Assembly: GCA_017893485.1 (NCBI GenBank) | Contig: CM030361.1 | Span: forward strand, 311,074,437-311,138,436 | From: Hemerocallis citrina | Taxonomy: Eukaryota > Streptophyta > Magnoliopsida > Asparagales > Asphodelaceae | Length of the DNA stretch: 64,000 nt | Direction: 5' to 3' | In this document: one piece after another, positions 12,823-23,169 of the stretch | Position numbering within the stretch: the first letter of the stretch is position 1 | How the letters are laid out: each line of letters begins with the position of its first letter | Program-made: the position numbers and the translations under genes | Notes under the pieces: generated by a model | What the model was told of the DNA's origin: nothing | The model's input: the letters and a program-made list of their open reading frames with translations, nothing else | Database searches by the model: none

Positions 12823-14532
12823 ATGCATCCAAAACAGAAGGGGAAGGCAACGGTCTCCAACCGAAGAACCACTTCTCTTCCTCCTCCTCCTCCTCCAGCT
12901 CAAGGTGCTCCTCCTCAACAGGCCCCTCCAGGGTCTCGGGGGGCTGCCCAGGGGGGCTCTGGTCATAGTCGTCCGAAGCAACATCCTCCTCATGACCATA
13001 TCACGGGTCCTGATCCTTCAGTTGAATCTATGGCTTCTCAAAGCCCTCCCGAGCGGGATCTTCATCAAGTGATTGCCAACCGTCAAAAGGGGGTCGACCT
13101 CAAAACTTGTCTGAATGGATGGCAAGCCCTTGGTGGAGTCCATCAACCCGAGCACCCAGGGGCCTCAAGAATCCGGACCCCCCCCCGCCGACCGAGGACT
13201 AGAAGATCCCCTCCCCCCAGGAGGCAAAGAGAGTCCCCTCAGTGTCATCGGCAGAGAACTCATTCTCCAGTAAGCCAAGCCACACATAGAGATCGCCAAG
13301 CTGGAGAGGCACCAGTCACAAGGGCAGATCTTCAAGACTTCCAAGCGACAGTCTTACGGGCCCTCAATATCGCCCGAAAGAATGACCAGAGGCCACCTAC
13401 TCATGATCCAGGTAGGAGCCACCGCCTTCACACTCTCAGTCCTCGTCCATCTCCAAGATACCATCGCCGCAGCCCTAGTCCACCCTCGTACTAGAATGAG
13501 TCCCGGGGCTCGGCAAGATATGATCAAAGAGAAGACTCAGTCTACCACCGTCTCCACGAGATGGAGAGGCGCCTTGGCCGAATTGACAGGGAAGAAAAGC
13601 AACGGGCGATAAACCTCCGCCCGAGCAGACCTTCATTCTCCCGCACCATCATGGAGGCCCCCATCCCAGAGAACTTCAAGCCGCCTCACTTCGAGATGTA
13701 TACCGGGGAGTCGGATCCTGCAGATCACATAGAGAGTTTCAAAACTCTCATGATGATCCACCATGCTTCAGATGCCCTCCTCTGCAAGATCTTCCCTGCC
13801 ACGCTGAAGGGGTCTGCGAGAGAATGGTACTCTCGACTCGCCCCGGCCTCCATCTTCTCATTCGATCAGTTCGAATGGCTCTTCCTTACTCATTTCGTGA
13901 GTAGCCGCCGGGCCGAGAAAACAAGTGTATCTCTGGTGACCCTGAACCAAGAAAAGGGTGAACGCCTAAGGGATTACGTTCGATGCTTCACCTCCGAAGT
14001 CCGGTCCATTCCCTCCCTCAACCAATCAGTAGCCTCTGCCGCATTCGAGCGCAACGTCACTAATGCCAACCTCAGGGCATCCCTTGCCAAGAAACCTCCT
14101 CGGGACTTCTCAGAACTCCTACGTAGGGTGGAGAAGTACATACGAGCGGAAGAGGCTCTCAACCCCCTTGCTCTTGAGGAGACATCTTCCGGCAACAAAC
14201 AGAAGAATACGATCGAAGAGGGGTCCCAAAAATCCCAGAAGGACGGCAATGGCCATCGCCGCCCGACTCCTCGTTTTGAGAAGTTCACCCCCCTCATTAC
14301 CAATATATCAGAAGTTCTTATGGAGGTGGACAAGGAAGGGCTACTCCGTGCTCCCCCTAGAATGAATACACCTAGCAAGAAGAGGAACAAGGATAAGTGG
14401 TACCGCTTTCACAGGGACCACGACCACAACACGGATGATTGTCGGGCTCTCAAGGAGGAGATCGAAGAACTCATACAGCGGGGGCACCTGACCAAGTTCG
14501 TCCAAAAAGAGGGGGCCGAGCTTCCCCCCTGA
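12823..14532 (+). pseudogene. gag: Ty3/gypsy gag, interrupted by one in-frame TAG
   Basis: One reading frame of 569 codons plus stop, broken only by TAG at 13492-13494. Both halves (12823-13494 and 13495-14532) are in the same frame and the stretch after the TAG has no other stop. The first 223 residues are rich in Pro, Arg and Ser (poly-Pro near residue 25). The second half, counted from ATG 13561, has a Retrotrans_gag core at about residues 35-200, with WYSRL near 89-93 and a conserved-looking DYVRCF near 138-143. At residues 280-294 is a zinc-knuckle-like stretch, WYRFHRDHDHNTDDC. Related Gag proteins usually have Cys where this one has Tyr281 (codon TAC at 14401), so the metal site may be damaged. 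Gag forms the particle that packages element RNA. No protease or pol frame follows the TGA at 14530. Family assignment is confident; activity is doubtful. Confidence 0.88.
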
Positions 14533-14765
14533 GGAGCCAACAAACGAACAGAAAGGAACGCCGAGCTTCAAGACTCAGCTCCTCCCAAGAGGTCTTCACC
14601 TTATCATAGAAGTAGGATCTTGATTTTCAATAAGGCCGATGCTTATAACCCGGCCAATAGCATGTAATCATGGCTCGCCCTATTGAAGCGGCCACTTAGT
14701 TTATCTCAATAAAACTTTACATTTTTTCAGTAAAAATTATTGCTCTTGCTTCATTCTATCTCTTC
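14533..14765 (+). other. Non-coding stretch after gag, with AATAAA
   Basis: Pol would normally continue here, but there is only short non-coding sequence turning AT-rich. AATAAA at 14708-14713 could act as a poly(A) signal. The change from gag to repeats suggests that pol was deleted, or that this is a stable gag-only family. Confidence 0.5.
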
Positions 14766-15640
14766 GAGTCACATCTACAACTCGTTAAATGGTGAGTTCG
14801 GAGTCCAACTTCTCCTACATGGCTGCTCCCGCAACTTGCTAAGCTCAAAAAACGAGTTTGGAGTCCAACACTTGGCTCGATTTCGCTTCAAATTACTCGC
14901 TCATAAGCGGGTAAGAAGTGGTTCGCCATTCGAAATTGCTGCTACACCTCGTTAACCCCCTCTAACAACGAGTTCGGAGTCCAACACTTGGCTCGATTCC
15001 GCTTCAAATAACTCGCTTTTAAGCGAGTTAGAAGTGGTTCGCCATTCGGAACTGCTCCCACAACCGTTGATTGTCTCACTTAAACAGCGAGTTTGGAGCT
15101 AAAGCTCTTCCCTAGAGTTGCTTCTCAAACTCGTCTCACAAATGGCTCTCTCCTAGAGCCAAGCTCTTGCTCTGCTCGCCTCCAAAGCAGACCTCTTCTC
15201 AACGAGTTCGGAATATAACTCTCCCCTAGAGTTCCTCCTCACACTTGCCTTCCAAGTGGCTCTCTCCTAGAGCCAAGCTCTTCGCTCTGCTCGCCTCCAA
15301 AGCGGACCTCTTCTTAACGAGTTCGGAGCTCACAACTCTCTCCTAGAGTTCCTCCTCACACTCGTCTCACAAATGGCTCTCTCCTAGAGTTAAGCTCTTC
15401 TCTCCGCTCGCCTCCAGAGCAGACCTCTTCTCAACAAGTTCGGAGCTCACAACTCTCTCCTAGAGTTGCTCCTCAAACTTATCTCTCAAATGGCTCTCTC
15501 CTAGAGCCAAGCTCTTCGCTCCGCTCGCCTCCAAAGCGGACCTCTTCTCAACGAGTTTGGAGCTCACAACTCTCTCCTAGAGTTCCTCCTCACACTCGTC
15601 TCACAAATGGCTCTCTCCTAGTGCCTTGTGATGTTCTTCA
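14766..15640 (+). repeat. 117-bp tandem repeat array in the 3' part of the Gypsy element
   Basis: GGCTCTCTCCTAG recurs at about 15144, 15258, 15375, 15492 and 15609, spacings of 114-117 bp. An older, diverged version with GAGTCCAACACTTGGCTCG recurs at 14861 and 14977, spacing 116. Units also carry AACGAGTTCGGAG and GCTCGCCTCCAAAGC. About 7-8 copies are present, the right-hand ones more alike than the left. Tandem repeats at this position are typical of Tat-lineage elements, where they are known to seed satellites. This repeat is unrelated by eye to the 196-bp satellite. Confidence 0.85.
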
Positions 15641-16500
15641 CTCCGTTCGCCTCACGAGTGCCCTTCCTCTCAATGGGCTCCGAGCAGAACTCTCCCCAAG
15701 AGCTACTCCTTGCACTCACCCCCAAGAATGACTCTTACGAGGATCTTCCTGGCACATCTTCTCCACCCCTAGGAGTGGAGCTCCTCTTCAAAAAACCCCA
15801 AGACCAAAACACTCCTCAACTTCATCAAGACAAGGATGTTGCGGGGCTATTTTGACCATGAAGAAGGGTGAATCTTCATCCCACTCCTAAAGGGAAGTTG
15901 TAGATCTTCAAGTTAGCTTCGAAACGAGGGGTCACATGCCCCGATCGGACCTCTGTAGTACCGGGAAAGTGGATCACCGAACAGCTTAGCCGAGCTACCG
16001 AGCTACTATGGGCAGAGGACGAGCTACCAAGTCACCGGGTCGAAGTGACGAGGTACCGACCCTCACCTTTGAAGAAAAATGACGCCGAACTACCTCAACC
16101 ATTGGATCATGTCAAAAAACATGCTAAAACATGATGAACGGATCAGATCGTGCCACATCTCCACAAAACGACAAGATAACGTTTTCTCGAAATCTGAGCC
16201 TCCTATCTCGTGATTCGCGCCATGATCGTGATCAATCGTCCAGATTGAGCCACGTAGCTCGGATATGAAAATTGAGCTACCGATCTACCGAACTGCAAAG
16301 TGGCAAAAAATATGCCTCAAAATCCGTGCTCGGATTCGTCGAACAAGCAAGCAGATAAAGAAGAAGAAGCTAACGGGTCGGGTTCGGATTCGATACCCAC
16401 AATCCGAACCGTACCCTTCTTCAATCTTCTCCTTCTTCAATCGTTTTGGCACCAAAGACAGCCAGAACAAACAAAAAAAAATATACCCAGCTTCTTCATG
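15641..16500 (+). other. Unassigned 3' region of the Gypsy element; possible 3' LTR start
   Basis: No recognisable coding sequence. Two places could mark the start of a 3' LTR. One is TGTTGCGGGGC at 15838, after the purine stretch AAGACAAGGA. The other is TGTAGATC at 15899, after the purine stretch AAAGGGAAG. Either would give an LTR of about 2.1 kb ending at 17988, far longer than the 583-bp 5' LTR. Confidence 0.4.
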
Positions 16501-17440
16501 AAACAACCGAGCTCCAAAATCCAACTTCACCTCCGAGCTTGGGCTCCTCCCTCGCCAAGCCTTCGACGGAGCTCAAAGCTCCACCTCTACTGCCTCCGAG
16601 TTGGCCTCTTCTCTTCGCCGAGCGCGCATGAGCAGTCGAAGCTCATCACCGAAGCTCGGAGCTTCGTCGAGCCCTTCCTTGGCGAACACCATCGACCGCC
16701 ACTCCCATGCCGAGCTCTTCCTCCTTCGCGAGCTCGAGCTCTGAGCCCAATGACGAGTTCCAAATGCCACCGTCATGAGCTCCGTCGGCTCCCTCGAGCG
16801 AGCTTTGCCGAACAGCTCATTCACCGAGCTTCAAGCTCCTCTCCTCCTCCATAATGTCGAGCCGAACCCATCATGGTGCCGAGCTCCAACTTCAGTCTTC
16901 ACTGAGCTTCAAGCTCCCCTCGCAACTGAGCTCCGAACTCAAGCTCTAGCTCCACCTCCTCCTCGCCGAGCTCCCTTACGAAGTTCGCATCCTCGTCAAA
17001 CCCAACTCCGAGCTCCATTCCTCTCGTCGCCGAGCTCCTCGCCAGATGAGTTCGGAGAGGGGGCGAGTTCAGATGAGTTCGCCGAGCTCCGCCGAACAGC
17101 TCATTCACCGAGCTTCAAGCTCCTCTCCTCCTCCATAATGTCGAGCCGAACCCATCACGGTGCCGAGCTCCAACTTCAGTCTTCACTAAGCTTCAAGCTC
17201 CTCTCCTCCTCCAATGAGCTCTGCCATGGCCAACGATGCCATCGTCGGCCATCTCCTCGCCATGCCAAGCTCCACCTTCGACAACTGAGCTCCGAACTCA
17301 AGCTCCGGCTCCACCTCCTCCTCGCCGAGCTCTCTTGCGAAGTTCGCATCCTCATCAAACCCAACTCTGAGCTCCATTCCTCTCATCGCCGAGCTCCTCG
17401 CCAGCTGAGTTCGGAGAGGGGCGAGGTCGGGGGCGAGAAG
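16500..17440 (+). repeat. GAGCTC-rich low-complexity region with duplicated segments
   Basis: GCCGAGCTC and AGCTCC recur dozens of times. A segment around 16815-16920 is repeated with few changes around 17090-17200 (offset about 270 bp). A second segment at 16927-17065 recurs at 17287-17420 (offset about 360 bp). Overlapping open frames of 184 codons (16300-16854) and 282 codons (16775-17623) exist here. Their products are Ser/Leu/Pro-rich, lack known domains and repeat themselves, so I treat them as consequences of base composition. Confidence 0.75.
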
Positions 17441-17988
17441 ACTAGGTCAAAATCGAAAGGGAAGAAGGACTGTAGGATTATGGGAAAAATAGAGCAGGAG
17501 AGGGACGAGGCAGAACAAAGCAAAGAAGAAGAAGAGAAAGAAACAGCGTGGAGAAAGAAAGAAAGAAAGAAAAAAAAGTGCCACGTGGCTTCATCTCCAA
17601 CGCTTCGGCTATTGCCGAGGTGACGACCCACCGACCTTGAAATTGGAGAAAAAACCTACCGACCTATACAATCCGTCCGATCTTCTCAAAATTCGCATCA
17701 CGACAAGATCGACGTCCGGAAATGCACCACGTGTCCAGAACGTGATCTAGTTTGCGATGCGCGCACATCTGATCATGATCGATGCTCAGAAATGCATCAC
17801 GTGTCCAAGTAATATTTAATTAATTAATTAATTAATTAATTTGTTTTAATTATTTAAAAAATCTGAAAAAATATTTAAAAATTGAAAAAAATTAATTAAA
17901 AATTCTAAAAATAATTATTAAATCAGAAAAATTATTTTAAAATTCATAGCCATATCTGTTTGCTCCCACAACAAAATCAGCAGCAACA
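17441..17988 (+). repeat. 3' terminal part of the Gypsy element (3' LTR end)
   Basis: A purine-rich stretch (17450-17580) is followed by two related segments 70 bp apart containing GAAATGCACCACGTGTCCA (17722) and its variant (17792), then a TTAA microsatellite (about 17814-17840) and AT-rich sequence. The last 35 or so bases match the end of the 5' LTR, with TTTGCTCCCACA and AAAATCAGCAGCAACA in common. The right AGTAC duplication follows at 17989. The rest does not resemble the 5' LTR. Confidence 0.65.
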
Positions 17989-18299
17989 AGTACACTGTAT
18001 TCGATCACTTTCATGAGATTTCGTACTTTACTGTTTTGGCCTCATTTTGTGGGTTATTCCACAGTTTTCGGTCATTTTCATGAAATTTTGTATTTGAATG
18101 TTTTAGCCTCATTTGTGGGCTATAGTCCGCAGTTTTTGGCCACTTCGTGAGATTTTTTATTTCCCTTATTCTGTGGGCTATAGTACACTGTTTTCGATCA
18201 CTTTTAGGAGATTTCGTATTTTACTGTTTTGGCCTCATTTTGTAGGTTATAGCCCACAGTTTCCGACCGTTTTTGTTAAATTTTGTATTTGACTGTTTT

Positions 18300-20500
18300 A
18301 GCCTCAATTGTGGGCTATAGTCCACAATTTTCAGCCCTTTCGTGAGTTTTTAAATTTCCCCTCATTTTGTTGGCAATAGTACACTGTTTTTGATCACTTT
18401 CATGAGGTTTTGTATTTTAATGTTTTGGCCGCATTTGGTGGGTTATAGTCCACAGTTTTCGGTCCTTTTCGTGAAATTTTGTATTTGAATGTTTCAGGCT
18501 CATTTGTTGGCATTAGTCCACAGTTTTCGGCCACTTTCGTGAGATTTTTTATTTCCCTCATTTTGTGGGTTATAGTACACTGTTTTCGATCACTTTCACG
18601 AGATTTCGTATTTTACTGTGTTGGTATCATTTTGTGGGTTACAGTCCACAGTTTTCGACTGTTTTCGTGAAATTTTGTATTTGATTGTGTTAGCCTCATT
18701 TGTGGGCTATAGTCCACAGTTTTTGGCCACTTTCATGGGATTTTTTATTTCCCTCATTTTGTGAGCTATAATACACTGTTTTCGATCACTTTCACGGGAT
18801 TTCGTAATTTGTGTTTTGGCCTCATTTTGTGGTTATAGCCCACAGTTTCTGACCATTTTTGTGAAATTTTGTATTTGTCTATTTTAGCCTCAATTGTGGG
18901 CTATAGTCCACAGTTTTCGGTCACTTTCTTGGGTTTTGTTATTTCCCTCATTTTGTGGGCTATAGTACATTGTTTTCGATCACTTTCATTAGATTTCGTA
19001 TTTTACTATTTTGGCCTCATTTTTTGGGTTACAATCCACAGTTTCCGGTTGTTTTTGTGAAATTTTATATTTGAATGTTTTAGCCGCTTTTGTGGGCTAT
19101 AGTCAACTGTTTTTGGCCACTTTCGTGAGATTTTTTATTTCCCTCATTTGTGAGGTATAGTACACCGTTTTCGATCACTTTCATGAGATTTTATATTTTA
19201 CTGTTTTGGCCTCATTTTGTGGTTTATAGTCCACTGTTTTCGACCGTTTACGTGAAATTTTGTTTTTGACTGTGTTAGCCTCATTTGTGGACTATTGTCC
19301 ACAGTTTTCGGCCACTTTCGTGAGAATTTTTATTTCCCTCATTTTGTGAGTTATAGTATACTGTTTTCGATCACTTTCACAAGATTTGGTATTTTACTGT
19401 TTTGGCCTCATTTTTGGGTTATAGTGCACAATTTCCGACCATTTTCGTGAAATTTTGTATTTGACTATTTTAGCCTCATTTGTGGGCTATATAGTCCACT
19501 TTTTTTTGCCACTTTCGTGGGATTTTTTATTCCCTCATTTTGTGGGCTATAGTATATTGTTTTCGATCACTTTCATTAGATTTCGTATTTTACTATTTTG
19601 GCCTCATTTTGTGGGTTACAATCCACAGTTTCCGGTCATTTTTGTGAAACTTTGTATTTGAATGTTTTAGCCTCTTTTGTGGGCTATAGTCCACAGTTTT
19701 CGGCCACTTTCGTGAGATTTTTTTATTTCTCTCATTTTGTGAGCTATAGTCCACAGTTTTCGCCCACTTTCGTGAGATTTTTAATTTTACTCATTTTGTG
19801 GGTTATAGTAAACTGTTTTCGATCACTTTCACAAGATTTCGTATTTTACTATTTTGGCCTCATTTTTGGGGTTATAGCGCACAGTTTCCGACCGTTTTCG
19901 TGAAATTTTGTATTTGATTATTTTAGCCTCATTTTGGGGCTATAGTCCACAGTTTTTTGCCACTTTTGTGGGATTTTTTATTTCTCTTATTTTATGGGCT
20001 ATAGTACACAGTTTTCGATCACTTTCACGAGATTTCGTATTTACTGTTTTGGCCTCATTTTGTGGGTTATAGTCCACAGTTTCCGACCGTTTTGGTAAAA
20101 TTTTGTATGTGACTGTTTTAGCCTCAATTGTGGGCTATAGTCCACAGTTTTCGCCCACTTTCGTGAGATTTTCAATTTTCCCTCATTTTGTGGGCTAGTA
20201 TACTGTTTTCGATCACTTTCATGAGATTTCGTATTGTACTGTTTTGGCCTCATTTTGTGGGTTATAGTCCAGAGTTTCCGGTCGTTTTCGTGAAATTTTG
20301 TATTTGAATGTTTTAGCTTCATTTGTGGGCTATAGTCCGTAGTTTTCGGCTACTTTCGTGAGATTTTTTATTTTCCTCATTATGTCGGCTCTAGTACACT
20401 ATTTTCGATCACTTTCATGACATTTCGTATTTTATTGTTTTGGCCTCACTTTGTCGGTTATAGTCCACAGTTACCGGTCGTTTTAGTGAATTTTTGTATT
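18300..20500 (+). repeat. Segment duplicated from about 9.4-11.6 kb
   Basis: A run of variants at 18700-18930 matches 9820-10040: a GTGGGATTT form, a GGGATTTCGTAATTTGTG deletion form, then GTATTTGTCTATTTTAGCC. The offset is about 8884 bp, and near 19455 and 10571 it is again 8884. Subtracting the 5824-bp Gypsy insertion leaves an original spacing of about 3.06 kb, a higher-order repeat made before the insertion. Confidence 0.7.
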
Positions 20501-23169
20501 GGAATGTTTTAGCCTCATTTGTGGGCTATAGTCCAGAGTTTTCGGTCACTTTCGTGGAATTTGTTATTTCTTTCATTTTGTGGGCTATAGTACACTGTTT
20601 TCGATCACTTTTATTAGATTTCGTATTTTACTGTTTTGGCCTCATTTGGTGGGTTACAATCCACCGTTTCCGGTCGTTTTTGTGAAATTTTGTATTTGAA
20701 TGTTTTAGCCTCTTTTGTAGGCAATAGTCCACAGTTTTCGACCACTTTCGTGAGATTTTTTATTTCTCTCATTTTGTGAGCTATAGTACGCTGTTTTCGT
20801 TCACTTTCAGGAGATTTCATATTTTACTGTTTTGGCCTTATATTTTGGGTTATAGTGCACAGTTTCTGACCGTTTTCGTGAAATTTTGCATTTGACTATT
20901 TTAGCCTCAATTTTTGTGAGATTTTTAATTTTCCCTCATTTTGTGGGATATAGTACTCTGTTTTTGATCACTTTCTTGAGATTTCGTGTTTTACTGTTTT
21001 GGCCTCATTTTGTGGCTTATAATCCAGAGTTTCCGATCTTTTTCTTGAAATTCTCTATTCGAATGTTTTAGCCTCATTTGTGGCCGATAGTCCGCAGTTT
21101 TCGGTCACTTTCCTGAGATGTTTTATTTTCCTCATTTAGTGTTCTATTGTACACTGTTTTGGATCACTTTCACAAGAATTCGTAATTTACTGTTTTGACC
21201 TCATTTTTTGGGTTATAGCGCACAGTTTCCGACCGTTTTCGTGAAATTTTGTATTTGACTATTTTAGCCTCATTTGTGGGCTATAGGCCACAGTTTTTTG
21301 CCACTTTCGTGGGATTTTTTATTTCTCTTATTTTATGGGCTATAGTTCACTTTTTTCGATCACTTTCACGAGATTTCGTAATTTGTGTTTTGGCCTATTT
21401 TGTGGGTTATATAGTCCAAAGTTTTCGATCGTTTTTGTGAAAATTTGTATTTGACTGTTTTATCCCCAATTGTGGGCTACAGTCCACAGTTTTGGCCCTC
21501 TTTTGTGAGATTTTTAATTTTCCCTCATTTTGTGGGCTATTGTAAATTGTTTTCAATCACTTTCTTGAGATTTCATATTTTACTGTTTTGGCCTCAATTT
21601 GTGGCTTACAGTCCAGAGTTTCCGGTCGTTTTCGTGAAATTTTGTATTCGAATGTTTTGGCCTCATTTGTGGGTTCTAGTCCACAGTTTTCGGCCACTTT
21701 CATGAGATTTTTATTTCCCTAATTTTGTGGGCTATAGTACAATATTTTCAATCACTTTCATGAGATTTCGTTCTTTACTGTTTTGGCCTCATTTTGTGGG
21801 TTATTCCACAGTTTTCGGTCATTTTCGTGAAATTTTGTATTCGAACGTTTTAGCCTCATTTGTGGGCTATAGTCCACAGTTTTCGGCCACTTCCTGAGAT
21901 TTGTTTATTTCCCTCATTTTGTGGGCTATAATACACTGTTTTCGATCACTTTCAGGAGATTTCGTATTTTACTGTTTTGGCCTCATTTTGTGGGTTATAG
22001 CCCACAGTTTCCGACCGTTTTCGTAAAATTTTGTATTTGACTGTTTGCCTCAGTTGTGTGCTATAGTCCATAATTTTCGGCCCATTCGTGAGTTTTTTAA
22101 TTTTCCCTCATTTTGTTGGCTATTGTACACTTGTTTTGATCACTTTCATGAGGTTTTGTATTTTAATGTGTTGGCCGCATTTGGTGGGTTATAGTCCACA
22201 GTTTTCGGCCACTTTCGTGAAATTTTTTAATTCCCTCATTTTTTGGGTTATATTGCACATTTTCTGACCGTTTTCGTAAAATTTTGTATTTGACTATTTT
22301 AGCCTCATTTGTGGGCTATAGTCCGCAATTTTCTGCCACTTTCGTGGGTTTTTTTATTTCCCTCATTTTGTGGGTGATAGTACACTGTTTTCGATCACTT
22401 TCACGAGATTTCGTAATTTCTGTTTTTGCCTTATTTTGTGCGTTATAGTCCACAGTTTCTGACCGTTTTTGTGAAATTTTGTATTTAACTGTTTTAGCCT
22501 CAATTGTAGGCTATAGTCCACAGTTTTCGCCCACTTTCGTGAGATTTTTAATTTTTCCTCATTTTGTGGGCTATAGTACACTGTTTTCGATTACTTTCAT
22601 GAGATTTTGGATTTTACTGTTTTGGCCTAATTATGTGGGTTATAGTCCACAGTTTCCGGTCGTTTTCATGAATTTTTTTTTGAACGTTTTAGCTTCATTA
22701 GTGGGCTATAGTCCACAGTTTTCGGCCACTTTCGTGAGGTATTTTATTTCCCTCATTTTGTGGGCTATACTATACTGTTTTCGATCACTTTCATGAGATT
22801 TCGTATTTTACTGTTTTGGCCTCAATTTGTGGGATATAGTCCACAGTTTCCGACCATTTTCGTGAAATTTTGTATTTGACTGTGTTAGCCTCATTTGTGG
22901 GCTATAGTCCGCAGTTTTCGGCCACTTTCGTAAATTTTTTTTATTTCCCTCATTTTGTGGGATATAGTACACTGTTATCGATCACTTTCACGAGATTTCG
23001 TATTTTACCGTTTTGGCCTCCTTTTTTGGGTTATAGTGCAAAGTTTCCAACCGTTTTCGTGAAATTTTGTATTTCACTGTTTTAGCCCCATTTGTGGGCT
23101 ACAGTCCATAGTTTTCTGTCACTTTTGTGGGATTTTTTATTTCCCTCATTTTGTGGGCTATAGTACACT

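Larger units (their letters stand above)
12170..17988 (+). mobile_element. Ty3/gypsy (Tat/Retand-like) LTR retrotransposon derivative, gag only
   Basis: A 5.8-kb insertion in the satellite, flanked by AGTAC on both sides. In order it holds a 5' LTR with a TATA box, a primer-binding site, a gag frame broken by one amber codon, a short AT-rich stretch with a poly(A)-like signal, an array of 117-bp tandem repeats and a GC-rich GAGCTC-repeat region, ending in the same roughly 35 bases that end the 5' LTR. No protease, reverse transcriptase, RNase H or integrase was found, so the copy would depend on enzymes from elsewhere. Tandem repeats near the 3' end are known for Tat-lineage elements (Ogre, Retand). 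The lineage rests on the Gag sequence style and this layout, and is inferred. Confidence 0.88.

Noticed and set aside
16775..17623. 282-codon frame in the Gypsy element
   Set aside because: Repetitive GAGCTC-driven sequence with internal duplications and no recognisable domain. Kept only as a finding to check.
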